Positions 49,155 to 61,195 of a DNA stretch of 64,000 nt are shown here, in pieces. The DNA is from Thiobacillus sp. Lineage in GTDB: Bacteria > Pseudomonadota > Gammaproteobacteria > Burkholderiales > Thiobacillaceae. Location: assembly GCF_018780105.1 (NCBI RefSeq), contig NZ_JADMKC010000005.1:204482-268481 (forward strand), written 5' to 3'. Below the pieces are notes generated by a model. The model was given only the letters and a program-made list of their open reading frames with translations, was not told the origin of the DNA and did not search any database. The position numbers and the translations under genes are program-made. Position 1 is the stretch's first letter. Every line of letters begins with the position of its first letter.

Positions 49155-49850
49155 ATGAAATTCCGCCTCTATCGCTTCCATCCCGAGTCCGGTGAAAAGC
49201 CCTTCATGCAGGATATCGAGCTCGACATCGAGCCTGCCGGCAAGATGCTGCTCGACGCCTTGCTGGCGATCAAGGCGCAGGACGAAACCCTGTCGCTGCG
49301 GCGTTCCTGCCGCGAAGGCGTGTGTGGTTCGGATGCGGTGAACGTCAACGGCAAGAACCGGCTGGCGTGCATTACGCCGCTGTCCGAACTGAAGCAGCCG
49401 ATCGAGGTGCGGCCGTTGCCGGGCCTGCCGGTGATCCGCGATCTGATCGTCGACATGGAGCCGTTCTACAAGCAATACCGTTCGATCAAGCCTTACCTGA
49501 TCAATGACGCGCCCGAGCCGGAAGTCGAGCGCCTGCAAAGTCCGGCCGACCGCGCGCTGCTTGATGGCGCCTACGAATGCATTTTGTGCGGCTGCTGCAC
49601 CACTGCGTGCCCGTCGTTCTGGTGGAATCCGGATACCTTTGTGGGTCCAGCCGGCTTGCTGCAGGCCTATCGCTTCATCGCCGATTCACGCGACGAGGCG
49701 ACGGCCGAACGGCTCGATAACCTGGAAGATCCGTACCGGCTGTATCGTTGTCGCGGCATCATGAATTGCGTTGATGCCTGTCCCAAAGGCCTCAATCCGA
49801 CCGAGGCCATCGGCCGCATCAAGTCGCTGCTGGTGAAGCGGCGTGTCTGA
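49155..49850 (+). CDS. sdhB: Succinate dehydrogenase iron-sulfur subunit SdhB
   Basis: 231 residues from ATG 49155, 1 nt after sdhA. The [2Fe-2S] site is SCREGVCGSD (C52, C57) with the later NRLAC; the [4Fe-4S] and [3Fe-4S] sites are in CILCGCCTTACPSFWW and CRGIMNCVDACPKGLNP. All cluster cysteines are present. Confidence 0.96.
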   Translation: MKFRLYRFHPESGEKPFMQDIELDIEPAGKMLLDALLAIKAQDETLSLRRSCREGVCGSDAVNVNGKNRLACITPLSELKQPIEVRPLPGLPVIRDLIVDMEPFYKQYRSIKPYLINDAPEPEVERLQSPADRALLDGAYECILCGCCTTACPSFWWNPDTFVGPAGLLQAYRFIADSRDEATAERLDNLEDPYRLYRCRGIMNCVDACPKGLNPTEAIGRIKSLLVKRRV

Positions 49851-50097
49851 TTCATCTGTCAGCGACCGCATTGCCTGGCACTGCCGCCGCGGATTGCTCG
49901 AGCTCGATCTCTGGCTGGGTGGCTTTTGGGATGCGCACCGCGCTACACTTCAACCTAATGAGACAGCCGCGCTCGAGCGGCTGCTGACGCTGTCGGACAT
50001 GGAGATTGCAGACCGGCTGCAAGGCAGGGCGCCCGTGGGCGATGCCGAACTTGCGGCGATTGTTCAATGCCTGCAACACTTTCGGGCTGCAAAATAA
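49843..50097 (+). CDS. sdhE: SDH assembly flavinylation factor SdhE
   Basis: 84 residues from GTG 49843, overlapping sdhB by 8 nt. [17 protein letters not shown] holds the conserved RGxxE motif required for covalent FAD attachment to SdhA. Its place next to sdhAB supports this. Confidence 0.93.
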   Translation: MSDSSVSDRIAWHCRRGLLELDLWLGGFWDAHRATLQPNETAALERLLTLSDMEIADRLQGRAPVGDAELAAIVQCLQHFRAAK

Positions 50098-50108
50098 ATG
50101 GAATTGCA

Positions 50109-51404
<1,296 letters not shown>

Positions 51405-51422
51405 GCCGCACGCTGCTCGCCG

Positions 51423-54113
51423 ATGAGTTCATCCGACTGGTCACCAAGTTCTCCACTGTATGCCGGCAATGCGGCGTATCTCGAACAGTTCGGCGATGAC
51501 GCCCTGGCCCCCTGGCTGGCGCAGGCCTTGCCGGGCCAGGAAACCTCGGATGCGGCGCAGGTTGCGGTGCTCCGGCTCATCAATGCCTATCGTTACCTGG
51601 GCGTGCGGCAGGCCGATCTCGACCCCTTGCGGCGGTTCGAGCCGCCCCCCACACCCGAACTCGATCCTGCTCATTACGATCTGATCGATGCGGACCTGGG
51701 ACGCGATTTCGAGACCGGTTCGTTGTTCGGGGTGGGGCGCACCACGCTGGCCGACATCCTGCAGCGGCTGAACAACGCGTATTGCGGCCATGTCGGCATC
51801 GAGTACATGCACATCACCGATGTGGCGCGCAAACGCTGGCTGCAGGAGCGTTTCGAGTCGGCACAGGGCAACTACGGCGCGTCGATCCCGCTGAAAAAGC
51901 AGCTGCTGCAGCGTCTGACCGATGCCGAGACGCTGGAGAAGTTTTTGCATACGCGCTACGTCGGGCAGAAGCGCTTTTCGCTGGAGGGCGGCGAAAGCCT
52001 GATCCCGCTGCTCGATCTGGTGATTTCGCGCTGCGCCCGCCATGGCGCGAAGGAAGTCGTGATGGGCATGGCGCATCGCGGCCGCATCAACGTGCTGGCC
52101 AACATCATGGGGCGGTCGCTGGAAAGTCTCTACTCCGAGCCGCAGCCGGGCGATGGCGCGCCGCTGTCCGGCGACGTCAAATACCACCAGGGTTTTTCCA
52201 CCGATGTGAGCATGCCCAACGGGCCGGTGCATCTGGCGCTGGCATTCAATCCGTCGCACCTGGAAATCGTGCATCCGGTGGTGCGTGGCTCGGTCCGCGC
52301 GCGGCAGGACCGGCGCGGCGACGTGCTCGGCTACGAGGTGGTGCCGGTGATCATGCACGGCGATGCCGCGCTGTCGGGGCAGGGCGTGGTGATGGAAAGC
52401 CTCAACATGTCGCAGACGCGGGGATTTCGCAATCATGGCGCGATCCACATCGTCATCAACAACCAGATCGGTTTCACCACCTCCGACCCGCGCGACGTGC
52501 GTTCGACCCTGTACTGCACCGATGTCGCCAAGATGGTCGAGGCGCCGGTGCTGCACGTCAACGCGGACGATCCCGAGGCCGTGGCGTTCGCGGTGCGCAC
52601 TGCGGTCGACTTCCGCTACACCTTCCACAAGAACGTCTTCATCGACCTGGTCTGCTATCGCCGCCATGGCCACAACGAGCAGGACGAGCCGCTGGCCACC
52701 CAGCCCCTGATGTACCGCCGCATCCAGTCGCACCCCAGCACCCGCACCCTGTATGCGCAGCGGCTGGTGGACGAGGGCGTACTGACGCAGCAGGGCGCCG
52801 ACGACATGGTCGACCGCTGCCGTGAACGGCTGGAACAGGGCGGCTCGCTGAATCCGCCGGCGGAATCCGACTTCAACCACATCTATGGCATCGACTGGGC
52901 GCGCTTCAGTGGCCAGCCGGAGAGCGAAGTGCCAACCGCCATTGCGTCGGAACGGCTGGACTTTCTTGGCGAGCGCATCACCACCCTGCAACACGAAATC
53001 GAATTGCATTCACGGGTGCAAAAGGTGCTCGATGACCGCCGCAAAATGCGCGCAGGCGAATTGCCGGTCGATTGGGGCTACGCTGAAAACCTCGCCTATG
53101 CCAGCCTGCTCGATACGGGCTACAACGTGCGCGTGTCAGGTCAGGATTCGGCGCGCGGCACCTTCTTTCATCGGCATGCGGTGTGGCACGACCAGAAGCG
53201 CGAACGCCGCCAGAGTGGCGTGTATATCCCGCTCGAACACCTGCACCCGCGGCAGGGCAATTTCACCATCATCGACTCGCTGCTGTCCGAAGAGGCGGTG
53301 CTGGCCTTCGAGTATGGCTACGCGACCGCCGACCCCGACACCCTGGTGGTGTGGGAAGCGCAGTTCGGCGACTTTGCCAATGGTGCGCAGGTGGTGATCG
53401 ATCAGTTCATCACCAGCGGCGAAGCCAAGTGGGGGCGGCTGTGCGGCCTCACCTTGATGCTGCCGCACGGACTGGAGGGGCAGGGTCCGGAGCACTCCTC
53501 CGCCCGTCTCGAGCGCTTCCTGCAGCTGTGCGCGCAGGACAACATCCAGGTGTGCGTGCCCACGCTGCCCGCGCAGATGTTCCATCTGTTGCGGCGGCAG
53601 CTGGTGCGGCCTGCGCGCAAGCCCCTGGTGATCCTGACGCCCAAGGGACTGCTGCGCTATCCGGACTCCACGTCATCGCTAGCCGATCTGAGCGAAGGCG
53701 CATTTCGGCCTGTCATCGACGACCCACGCGTGCCGCTTCAGGCCAAACGCGTGGTGGTGTGCAGCGGGCGGGTGTGGTTCGATCTCGAGGCGGCGCGCGC
53801 GGCGCGGGGACTGGACGATGTCGCACTGATCCGGGTGGAACAGCTGTATCCCTTCCCTGAAATTGCATTCCGCGCGACGCTGAAGACCTATCCGCAGGCC
53901 GCAACTTTTGTCTGGGCGCAGGAAGAGCCGATGAACCAGGGGGCGTGGTACCAGACCCTGCACCATCTGAATCATTGCACGCCGAACCGGCAGAGCTTTC
54001 ACTACACGGGCCGCCCGCCTGCGGCCGCACCGGCGTCGGGCCATCTTTCGCGCCATCGCGCAGAACTGGACGCGCTATTGAACGACGCGCTGGAGACACC
54101 GTATGAAAGTTGA
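51423..54113 (+). CDS. sucA: 2-oxoglutarate dehydrogenase E1 component
   Basis: 896 residues. Thiamine enzyme landmarks: [87 protein letters not shown] and [11 protein letters not shown]. It decarboxylates 2-oxoglutarate and passes the succinyl group to E2. Its presence indicates a potentially complete oxidative TCA cycle. It overlaps sucB by 11 nt. Confidence 0.96.
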   Translation: MSSSDWSPSSPLYAGNAAYLEQFGDDALAPWLAQALPGQETSDAAQVAVLRLINAYRYLGVRQADLDPLRRFEPPPTPELDPAHYDLIDADLGRDFETGSLFGVGRTTLADILQRLNNAYCGHVGIEYMHITDVARKRWLQERFESAQGNYGASIPLKKQLLQRLTDAETLEKFLHTRYVGQKRFSLEGGESLIPLLDLVISRCARHGAKEVVMGMAHRGRINVLANIMGRSLESLYSEPQPGDGAPLSGDVKYHQGFSTDVSMPNGPVHLALAFNPSHLEIVHPVVRGSVRARQDRRGDVLGYEVVPVIMHGDAALSGQGVVMESLNMSQTRGFRNHGAIHIVINNQIGFTTSDPRDVRSTLYCTDVAKMVEAPVLHVNADDPEAVAFAVRTAVDFRYTFHKNVFIDLVCYRRHGHNEQDEPLATQPLMYRRIQSHPSTRTLYAQRLVDEGVLTQQGADDMVDRCRERLEQGGSLNPPAESDFNHIYGIDWARFSGQPESEVPTAIASERLDFLGERITTLQHEIELHSRVQKVLDDRRKMRAGELPVDWGYAENLAYASLLDTGYNVRVSGQDSARGTFFHRHAVWHDQKRERRQSGVYIPLEHLHPRQGNFTIIDSLLSEEAVLAFEYGYATADPDTLVVWEAQFGDFANGAQVVIDQFITSGEAKWGRLCGLTLMLPHGLEGQGPEHSSARLERFLQLCAQDNIQVCVPTLPAQMFHLLRRQLVRPARKPLVILTPKGLLRYPDSTSSLADLSEGAFRPVIDDPRVPLQAKRVVVCSGRVWFDLEAARAARGLDDVALIRVEQLYPFPEIAFRATLKTYPQAATFVWAQEEPMNQGAWYQTLHHLNHCTPNRQSFHYTGRPPAAAPASGHLSRHRAELDALLNDALETPYES

Positions 54114-55200
54114 AGTCCGCGTACCGATGTTGTCCGACTCGGTGGCGAGCGGCACCTTGCTGCCGTGGCGCAAGCAGGTCGGTGAAAGCGTCGCGCGTGA
54201 CGAAGCGCTGGTCGATCTGGAAACCGACAAGGTGATCCTCGAAATCCCTGCGCCGGCCTCGGGCACGCTGGTCGAATTGCGCCAGCCCGAAGGCGCCGTG
54301 GTCAAGGCGGACGAGGTGGTGGCGGTGATCGAAACCCGTGAGGACCTGGCCGAGCCGGTCGTTCCGGTGCAGGCGGTCGCTGCGCCCGGTCCTGCGCCCG
54401 TCGCCCCGGCTGTTTCTGCCATCAAGGTGGAACCGCCGCCCGCCAGCGCGTCGCCTGTTACGAACATCCCGTTGCCGGTTGCTGAGCCTGTCATATCGAG
54501 CGGCGCGTTCCGCCGCGAACCGATGTCGCGCTTGCGTAGCCGCGTGGCCGAGCGTCTGCTTGCCGCGCAGCACAGCGCCGCCATGCTCACCACCTTCAAC
54601 GAGGTGAACATGCAAGCGGTGAATGAACTGCGCCAGCGCCACAAGGCTGAGTTCGAGGTCAGGCACGGGGTCAAGCTCGGCTATATGTCGTTTTTCGTGC
54701 GCGCGGTGTGCCAGGCTCTGGCCCAGTTCCCCGTCGTCAACGCATCCATCGACGGCAACGACATCGTGTGGCACGGCGCTGCGGACATCGGCATCGCCAT
54801 TTCCAGCCCGCGCGGATTGGTGGTGCCGATTCTGCACGGGGCGCAAGCCTTGTCGTCGGACGCGATCGAGCGCGCCATTGCCGATTTCGGGCAACGTGCA
54901 CGCGAGAGCAAACTCACGCTGGACGACCTTTCCGGCGGCACGTTTTCCATCACCAATGGCGGCGTGTTCGGCTCGCTGCTGTCTACCCCCATCCTCAATC
55001 CCCCGCAATCGGCCATTCTGGGCATGCATGCCATCCAGGAACGCCCGATCGCTGAAAATGGCCAGGTGGTGATCCGTCCGATGATGTATCTGGCCCTGAC
55101 CTACGATCACCGACTGATCGACGGCCGCGACGCAGTGCAGTTTCTGGTGGCGGTAAAGGCGGCGCTGGAGGCGCCCGATGCGCTGCTGACCCACGAATGA
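54103..55200 (+). CDS. sucB: Dihydrolipoamide succinyltransferase (2-OGDH E2), without a subunit-binding domain
   Basis: 365 residues (about 400 is usual). Lipoyl domain 1-77 with the lipoyl-lysine in LETDKV (K43); an Ala/Pro-rich linker (about 78-140); then the catalytic domain from [17 protein letters not shown], with [11 protein letters not shown] and the active site [13 protein letters not shown]. The peripheral-subunit-binding domain expected in the linker is not there: no run like PAVRKL or GTGxxGRI appears. No E3 (lpd) gene follows, unlike in many relatives. Confidence 0.9.
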   Translation: MKVEVRVPMLSDSVASGTLLPWRKQVGESVARDEALVDLETDKVILEIPAPASGTLVELRQPEGAVVKADEVVAVIETREDLAEPVVPVQAVAAPGPAPVAPAVSAIKVEPPPASASPVTNIPLPVAEPVISSGAFRREPMSRLRSRVAERLLAAQHSAAMLTTFNEVNMQAVNELRQRHKAEFEVRHGVKLGYMSFFVRAVCQALAQFPVVNASIDGNDIVWHGAADIGIAISSPRGLVVPILHGAQALSSDAIERAIADFGQRARESKLTLDDLSGGTFSITNGGVFGSLLSTPILNPPQSAILGMHAIQERPIAENGQVVIRPMMYLALTYDHRLIDGRDAVQFLVAVKAALEAPDALLTHE

Positions 55201-55237
55201 GTTGACGCTGCCAGCTGGCTGGCACGCCCATGTTCGG

Positions 55238-55264
55238 TTCAGTTTGTCTGGAAATTGCCGATAT
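55238..55264 (+). promoter_or_regulatory. FliA (sigma-28) promoter
   Basis: TTCAGTTT - 11 nt - GCCGATAT against the enterobacterial consensus TAAAGTTT - 11 nt - GCCGATAA: 6 of 8 and 7 of 8 matches with exact spacing, about 72 nt before ATG 55337. It would place the response regulator and kinase genes in the flagellar regulon. Confidence 0.7.
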
Positions 55265-55336
55265 TCATGGCGATATCGTGAAATTGGGTGATTACGCTGT
55301 GAGTCGGGGTCAATTCATCGACAGGGGACAACAGGC

Positions 55337-57019
55337 ATGAGCCTACCCTCTGCATTCATCAAGAACGTACCCGCATCGGCGTCGGCCAATGAGTCCTTCA
55401 TTGACTACGCGTCCTTGCGTGCGCTGGTAGTGGATGACTATCCCGGCATGCGCAATGCCCTGCGGCTGACCTTGTCCAATTTTGGCGTGGTCAAGGTTCA
55501 GCTGGCCGCCAATGCGGCCGAGGCCTTGTTTCATGTCAAGAATAAGGATTTCGACTTCATCCTGTGCGACTTCAACCTGGGCGACGGCCGCGATGGCCAG
55601 CAGCTGCTGGAGGAGTTGCGCCACGGCAACCTGATTTCGCTGGAAACTGTTTTCATGATGGTGACGGCCGAGTCGTACTACGAGAAGGTTGTGGCGACCG
55701 CAGAGCTGGCACCGGATGACTACATGATCAAACCCTTCAGCGCGGAAATCCTGCGTAGCCGGCTCGACAACATTCTGTTGCGCAAGCGCGCTTTCCGCGA
55801 GGTGTATCGGCATTTCATGGCACAGGACCTGGAATCGGCGCTCGTGGCATGCGATGAAATGATGCAGAACCACCCTAAATACGTGGTCGATGCGCTGCGC
55901 TTCAAAGGCGAATTGCTGGTCACGCTGGGGCGTTTCGACGAAGCCGAGGCCTTGTACAAGCAGGTCATCGCGATGCGGGCCATTCCCTGGGCGCGCCTGG
56001 GGCTCGCACGGTCGCTGCATTTGCAGAAAAAGGAAGAGCCGGCGGAAGAAGAGCTGCGCGACGTGCTGGAACATGCACCCTCGATGGTTGCGGCCTACGA
56101 CTTGCTGGCCGACGTGTGCCTGGCCAAAAAGGACGGCGCAGCTGCGCAGGCTGCGCTGGAAAAAGGCGTGGCGATTTCCGGCAAGACGGTTCGTCGCCAG
56201 CAAAAGCTGGGCGAGGTGGCCTATGGCAATGGCGATCTGGATGTTGCGCGCACGGCCTATACCAACACGCTGGAAAAGGGCCGCCACTCGATTTTTGTCA
56301 CGCCTGCCGATCTGGGCAATCTGTGCCGGGTCCAGGTCGAGCAGGGCGATCTGAAAGCGGTTGCCGATACCCTGAAGAAGAATAAATCCAGCCTGCAGGG
56401 TAGTCCCGAAGGCAAGCTGGTCATGGCGGTGTCGCAAAGCATGATGCATAACCAGGCGGGCAATCTGCAGGAAGCGGTCAAGGCGCTGGACGAAGCCGCC
56501 GGCCTGCGTAGTGAGGGCACCCGCTGCGATCCGCAGATGATGCTCGATCTGGCTGGCGTGTGCATGGCCAATGGGCGCGAGGGCGAGGCTGACGGCATCG
56601 TTTCCGAAGTGGCCCGCAATGCGCATGACAGTGAATCCCTGTTGGCCAAGGCCCGCAAAATCTACGACGATGCCGGGCGCAGCGATGCCGGTGCCGCGGT
56701 GCTGGCTTCGGCAACCGCCGACGTGCGCAAACTCAACAACGAAGGCGTCGTGCTGGCACAGAAGGGCGACTACAAAACCGCCGTCGAAAAGCTGCTTACC
56801 GCCTGCGGCGAGGCGCCTTACAACCCGCGCATCATCATGAACGCGGTATGGGTGATCCTCAAATACATCGACCAGGTGGGCATGGACGAGAACATGATCA
56901 ATATTGCCCGCAAGCATCTGGCCGAAGCCGAGCGCCAGGCCCCCGGGCATTCGCGTATTTCGGGGCTGCGCCTGCACTTGAAAGAAGTTGAAACGCGTTT
57001 TGGCATGAACCGGACATGA
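55337..57019 (+). CDS. Response regulator with C-terminal TPR repeats
   Basis: 560 residues. A receiver domain (about 28-150) has D33/D34, the phospho-acceptor D78 (FILCDFNLGDG), the Thr-type switch in VTAESYYEK and K in DDYMIKPF. The remainder is helical and repetitive (for example FKGELLVTLGRFDEAEALYK and LNNEGVVLAQKGDYKTAVEKL), typical of TPR protein-binding arrays. There is no DNA-binding domain, so output is probably by protein contact. AGGGGA precedes the ATG. A FliA-type promoter lies upstream and a small kinase gene downstream (16 nt). Confidence 0.9.
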   Translation: MSLPSAFIKNVPASASANESFIDYASLRALVVDDYPGMRNALRLTLSNFGVVKVQLAANAAEALFHVKNKDFDFILCDFNLGDGRDGQQLLEELRHGNLISLETVFMMVTAESYYEKVVATAELAPDDYMIKPFSAEILRSRLDNILLRKRAFREVYRHFMAQDLESALVACDEMMQNHPKYVVDALRFKGELLVTLGRFDEAEALYKQVIAMRAIPWARLGLARSLHLQKKEEPAEEELRDVLEHAPSMVAAYDLLADVCLAKKDGAAAQAALEKGVAISGKTVRRQQKLGEVAYGNGDLDVARTAYTNTLEKGRHSIFVTPADLGNLCRVQVEQGDLKAVADTLKKNKSSLQGSPEGKLVMAVSQSMMHNQAGNLQEAVKALDEAAGLRSEGTRCDPQMMLDLAGVCMANGREGEADGIVSEVARNAHDSESLLAKARKIYDDAGRSDAGAAVLASATADVRKLNNEGVVLAQKGDYKTAVEKLLTACGEAPYNPRIIMNAVWVILKYIDQVGMDENMINIARKHLAEAERQAPGHSRISGLRLHLKEVETRFGMNRT

Positions 57020-57035
57020 AATGGGGTGAACAGGG

Positions 57036-57689
57036 ATGAAATTTGACGGTACCGCCCTTTATGCAGCTCTGATCCATGAGCTGAAAAACAACCTCGGCCT
57101 GCTGTCGATGACCCTCGACAGCATTCCGATGCAAGTCGAGCCGCAACACGACGGTACCGTGAATGACGCGAGGCTCCTGTGCCAGAGCGTGATCGACCGG
57201 CTGCAGCAGGCCTTGCTGCTCTACAAGGCCAATAACCAGCAGCTGCAGCCGACCATCGATGCTTACTCGCCGCATGATCTGCTGCACGAACTCGTGGAAC
57301 GGGCTGGCGCCCTCTCCCGCGGGCGGCTGAACATAGACGCAGGGATGGCGGCGGATGTCCCCGCTGTCTGGTTTTTCGACCGCGAACTGATTGAGATGGC
57401 CCTGCTCAATGCGATCCAGAACTCGCTGGCCTATGCGCGTTCGATCATCCGCATCGAAGCCTCCATGGTCGACGGTTGCCTGTCGCTGTCGGTGCGCGAC
57501 GATTCGGACGGCTATCCGGAACATATCCTGACCAGCGTGGCCACCAACACACCATACCGTGCCACGGGTACGGGTCTGGGCCTGCAATTCGCCCGGATGA
57601 TTGTGCAAACCCATGAAAACCGGGGACGACTCGGCGAACTTCGGCTATACAACGAGTCGGGCGCGGTTTTCAGCCTGCTGCTGCCCTGA
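57036..57689 (+). CDS. Small soluble histidine kinase-like protein
   Basis: 217 residues without a sensor or membrane segment. ALIHELKNNLGLLSM has a possible phospho-His (H14) of the HxxKN type. The ATP-binding part carries ALLNAIQNSLAYA (N box) and GTGLGLQFARMIVQ (G2 box); the D box is SVRDDSDGYPEH. It likely phosphorylates the TPR response regulator encoded just upstream. With no input domain of its own, signals must come from partners. Confidence 0.85.
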   Translation: MKFDGTALYAALIHELKNNLGLLSMTLDSIPMQVEPQHDGTVNDARLLCQSVIDRLQQALLLYKANNQQLQPTIDAYSPHDLLHELVERAGALSRGRLNIDAGMAADVPAVWFFDRELIEMALLNAIQNSLAYARSIIRIEASMVDGCLSLSVRDDSDGYPEHILTSVATNTPYRATGTGLGLQFARMIVQTHENRGRLGELRLYNESGAVFSLLLP

Positions 57690-57792
57690 GCAGGCCAGCA
57701 CATCGGCTTTCGGCTAAGCCTTACAGGCAAGGGGCTTGAAAATTCCAAGTCTCACCGCAAAATAGACAGCCTTATTCAGGTGTATTCCCGCT

Positions 57793-58101
57793 ATGGCAAC
57801 CAAGAGAGAAAGCGCTACCCTGCTGGAACCGGTGAGCGCAAAGGTCAAACCACCGCCTTTGTACAAGGTTTTGCTGCTGAACGACGACTACACCCCGATG
57901 GAGTTCGTGGTGCATGTTCTCAAGAAGTTTTTTGCTATTGACGAAGAACGCGCGACACAAATCATGCTCAAAGTGCATACTGAAGGTGTAGGCGTGTGTG
58001 GTGTATTTCCCAAGGATATTGCGAGCACCAAGGTTGAGCAGGTTGTGGATTTCGCGCGGCAGCACCAGCATCCGCTGCAATGTACGATGGAGGAGAGTTA
58101 A
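57793..58101 (+). CDS. clpS: ATP-dependent Clp protease adaptor ClpS
   Basis: 102 residues: [20 protein letters not shown] is the ClpS core with the N-degron pocket residues, and [17 protein letters not shown] follows. ClpS hands N-end-rule substrates to ClpAP. clpA begins at the next base after the stop. Confidence 0.96.
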   Translation: MATKRESATLLEPVSAKVKPPPLYKVLLLNDDYTPMEFVVHVLKKFFAIDEERATQIMLKVHTEGVGVCGVFPKDIASTKVEQVVDFARQHQHPLQCTMEES

Positions 58102-60357
58102 ATGATTGCCCAGGAACTTGAAGTCACGCTGCATATGGCATTCATGGATGCGCGGCAAAAGCGCCATGAATTCATATCAGTGGAGCATCTGTTGTTGGCG
58201 ATGCTGGACAATCCTTCCGCGATGGAAGTTTTGCGGGCGTGCGGCGCCAACATCGAGACCATGCGCGAGCAGCTTGATCATTTCATCACCGAGCACACGC
58301 CCAAGGTGGTCGCCGAGGGTGAGGTGGACACCCAGCCCACGCTCGGTTTCCAGCGCGTGATCCAGCGCGCCATCCTGCATGTCCAGTCGTCCGGCAAAAA
58401 GGAAGTGACCGGCGCCAATGTGCTGGTGGCGGTGTTCGGAGAAAAGGATTCCCACGCCGTTTATTTCCTCAGCCAGCAGGGCATCACGCGGCTGGACATC
58501 GTGAACTTCATTTCCCACGGCATCAGTAAAACGGCAAACAACGAGCAGCCTCCACGTGCGGACGAACCGGCCGAGACCAGTTCCGAGGCTGCGTCCGCTT
58601 CGCCGCTGGACAGCTTTGCGCTCAACCTGAACACCCAGGCGCTGGCAGGCAAGATCGATCCCCTGATCGGACGAGACCAGGAACTGGAGCGCGTCATCCA
58701 GACCCTGTGCCGCCGCCGTAAAAACAATCCCTTGCTGGTGGGCGAGGCGGGGGTGGGCAAAACCGCGATCGCCGAAGGACTGGCGCGTCGCATCATCGAA
58801 GGCTCGGTGCCGGAAATCCTGGCGCAAAGCACGGTGTATGCGCTGGACATGGGCGCTTTGCTTGCAGGCACCAAATACCGCGGCGATTTCGAGCAGCGCC
58901 TGAAAGGGGTGCTGAAGCAACTGGCGGATAACGACAAGGCCATTCTGTTCATCGACGAGATTCACACCCTGATCGGTGCGGGCGCGGCGTCGGGCGGCAC
59001 CCTGGATGCCTCCAATCTGCTCAAGCCCGCCCTGTCTTCGGGGCAGTTGCGCTGTATTGGTGCGACTACGTACGCCGAATATCGCGGCATTTTCGAGAAA
59101 GATCATGCCTTGTCGCGGCGTTTTCAGAAAGTCGATGTGCCCGAGCCTTCGGTCAATGAAACCGTGGCGATCCTGCGCGGGCTGAAGTCGCGGTTCGAGG
59201 ATCATCACGGCGTCAAATATACTGCCGCCGCGTTGACGACCGCTGCCCAGTTGTCGGCGCGGTATATCAACGACCGCCATCTGCCCGACAAGGCGATTGA
59301 CGTGATCGACGAAGCCGGCGCAGCGCAGCGCATTCTGCCGAAGTCGAAGCAGAAGAAGGTCATTACCCCGCGCGAGATCGAGGACATCATCGCCAAGATT
59401 GCGCGTATTCCGCCCAAAACGGTTTCCCTGAACGACAAGAACGCGCTCAAGACGCTGGATCGCGATCTCAAGGCCGTTGTGTACGGGCAGGACGCTGCGA
59501 TCGACATGCTGGCCGCGGCCATCAAGATGTCGCGCAGCGGCCTGGGCAATCCGCAAAAACCGATCGGCAATTTCCTGTTTTCCGGCCCCACCGGCGTCGG
59601 CAAGACCGAAGTCGCACGCCAGTTGGCCTATGTGCTGGGAGTTGAGCTCATTCGCTTCGACATGTCCGAATACATGGAGCGTCATGCCGTATCGCGCCTG
59701 ATCGGCGCGCCCCCTGGCTATGTCGGATTCGACCAGGGCGGATTGCTGACCGAGGCGGTTAACAAACAGCCCTATTCGGTTGTCTTGCTCGACGAGGTTG
59801 AGAAAGCCCATCCGGACATCTTCAACGTGTTGTTGCAGGTAATGGATCACGGCACCCTGACCGACACCAATGGGCGTAAGGCAGATTTTCGCAATGTTGT
59901 GCTCATCATGACCACCAACGCGGGTGCGGAAGTGCTCAACAAGGCGTCGATCGGTTTTTCCAACTCGCGCGAAAGCGGCGACGAGATGGGCGAAATCAAG
60001 CGCATGTTCACCCCTGAGTTCCGGAACCGTCTCGATGCGATCATCCCGTTCGCATCGCTGACCGAGCCGATCATCCTGCAGGTGGTCGACAAATTCCTGA
60101 TGCAGCTGGAAGAGCAGCTGCACGAGAAAAAAGTCGAAGCGGTATTCACCGACGCCCTCAAGGCCTATCTGGCCAAGAACGGTTTTGACCCCCTGATGGG
60201 CGCGCGCCCCATGGCGCGACTGATCCAGGACACCATCCGCAAGGCACTGGCCGATGAATTGCTGTTCGGCAAGCTGACGCAGGGCGGACGGGTGACGATT
60301 GATCTGGATGCCCACGAGAAGATCAGCCTCGAGTTTGAAGAGGCCGTTCCGGCCTGA
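58102..60357 (+). CDS. clpA: ATP-dependent Clp protease ATP-binding subunit ClpA
   Basis: 751 residues. N-domain (1-145) for ClpS docking; first AAA+ module with GEAGVGKT (about 214-221) and [11 protein letters not shown]; second with GPTGVGKT (about 495-502) and [32 protein letters not shown] is the usual start. It unfolds substrates for ClpP. No clpP is in the window. Confidence 0.97.
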   Translation: MIAQELEVTLHMAFMDARQKRHEFISVEHLLLAMLDNPSAMEVLRACGANIETMREQLDHFITEHTPKVVAEGEVDTQPTLGFQRVIQRAILHVQSSGKKEVTGANVLVAVFGEKDSHAVYFLSQQGITRLDIVNFISHGISKTANNEQPPRADEPAETSSEAASASPLDSFALNLNTQALAGKIDPLIGRDQELERVIQTLCRRRKNNPLLVGEAGVGKTAIAEGLARRIIEGSVPEILAQSTVYALDMGALLAGTKYRGDFEQRLKGVLKQLADNDKAILFIDEIHTLIGAGAASGGTLDASNLLKPALSSGQLRCIGATTYAEYRGIFEKDHALSRRFQKVDVPEPSVNETVAILRGLKSRFEDHHGVKYTAAALTTAAQLSARYINDRHLPDKAIDVIDEAGAAQRILPKSKQKKVITPREIEDIIAKIARIPPKTVSLNDKNALKTLDRDLKAVVYGQDAAIDMLAAAIKMSRSGLGNPQKPIGNFLFSGPTGVGKTEVARQLAYVLGVELIRFDMSEYMERHAVSRLIGAPPGYVGFDQGGLLTEAVNKQPYSVVLLDEVEKAHPDIFNVLLQVMDHGTLTDTNGRKADFRNVVLIMTTNAGAEVLNKASIGFSNSRESGDEMGEIKRMFTPEFRNRLDAIIPFASLTEPIILQVVDKFLMQLEEQLHEKKVEAVFTDALKAYLAKNGFDPLMGARPMARLIQDTIRKALADELLFGKLTQGGRVTIDLDAHEKISLEFEEAVPA

Positions 60358-60495
60358 AGCCGTCAAGTTTTGTGCATGCGCAGCCGTTAGCGGTTAATCG
60401 GCGGGCGCGTGCCGGCATGTTGTATTTTCAGCTTCGCTGAGCATACGGATTAGCCAAGCGCGCCTGCTAGACCCCCGTCTACAAAAGGAACGCGC

Positions 60496-61065
60496 ATGAA
60501 CTCCATTCAGGTGATACGACTCGCGGCTGCGACTCTGGCCATTTTGTTGCCGCTCACCGCTCACTCCGCTGATGCTACGACTGCTAATGCGGCCCCGGAA
60601 AGCGCCACACTGTCCTCAGACGATATTTCCGCGATCAGCGAACGTATTCGCCAGACCGGCGCCAAGATGCGCGCCGATCTCAAAGAGGCGAGGGCGCGCC
60701 TGGACGCCCAGAAGGCCGAAGAAGCCAAAAGGGAAGCGGCCGCCAAGGCCCAAGCGCAGCGAGAGGCGGCGCAGCAGGCGGAGCTGCATAAGCGTCAGGT
60801 CGCTCTTGAAAAGCAGCGCGCGCAGGAAGCCCAGAAAAAGGCCGAGACCGAGCGCTTGTCCGCTTTGGCTGCGCAGCGTGCTGAGGAAGACAAGCGGGCG
60901 AAAAAGGAAAAAGCCGCCCAAGCGCTTGAAGCGGCCCGCAAGTCAAAAGGCGTGAGCGCTTTTGCTGAGGAGGACAAGCGGGCGAAAAAGGAAAAAGCCG
61001 CGCAAGCGCTTGAAGCAGCCCGCAAGTCAAAAGGCGTGAGCGCTTTTGTCGAGGGCACGCCCTGA
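60496..61065 (+). CDS. Exported Ala/Lys/Glu-rich coiled-coil protein with a 28-residue tandem duplication
   Basis: 189 residues. A signal peptide (about 1-25, cut near AHSA/DA) is followed by a long charged helix rich in A, K, E and Q, forming a coiled coil from about 45 on. From residue 129, two 28-residue units run in tandem, each beginning AEEDKRAKKEKAAQ and ending KSKGVSAF. AAAGGA precedes ATG 60496. The role is unknown. A structural or envelope-linking periplasmic role is possible (inference). Confidence 0.8.
   Translation: MNSIQVIRLAAATLAILLPLTAHSADATTANAAPESATLSSDDISAISERIRQTGAKMRADLKEARARLDAQKAEEAKREAAAKAQAQREAAQQAELHKRQVALEKQRAQEAQKKAETERLSALAAQRAEEDKRAKKEKAAQALEAARKSKGVSAFAEEDKRAKKEKAAQALEAARKSKGVSAFVEGTP
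60880..61047 (+). repeat. 84-bp tandem duplication within the coiled-coil gene
   Basis: Units 60880-60963 and 60964-61047 differ at only three positions, all silent third-base changes. The copy is recent or under strong protein-level constraint. Confidence 0.9.
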
Positions 61066-61071
61066 TATTGC

Positions 61072-61112
61072 GGCCCATGCGTCATGGAATGGTTTTCCAT
61101 GACGCATGGGCC
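61072..61112. repeat. Long perfect hairpin after the coiled-coil gene
   Basis: 18-bp arms GGCCCATGCGTCATGGAA and its exact inverse, with the loop TGGTT; it starts 7 nt after the stop codon at 61063-61065. It may end or stabilise the upstream transcript. Confidence 0.8.
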
Positions 61113-61169
61113 GGCGCTGTACTCACTTGCGGGTGAATGGACTGGTGCGGGGAAATCATGAGTGGAAAA

Positions 61170-61195
61170 ACAAAAACGGCGCATAAAGCGCCGTT
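61170..61195 (-). terminator. Minus-strand intrinsic terminator
   Basis: AACGGCGC-(5 nt)-GCGCCGTT; read on the minus strand it is followed by TTTTTGTTTTT. No minus-strand gene that would need it was identified. Confidence 0.6.

Noticed and set aside
55219-55235. TGGCACG resembling a sigma-54 -24 element
   Set aside because: The -12 GC dinucleotide is not at the required distance, and a better sigma-28 promoter overlaps the same region.
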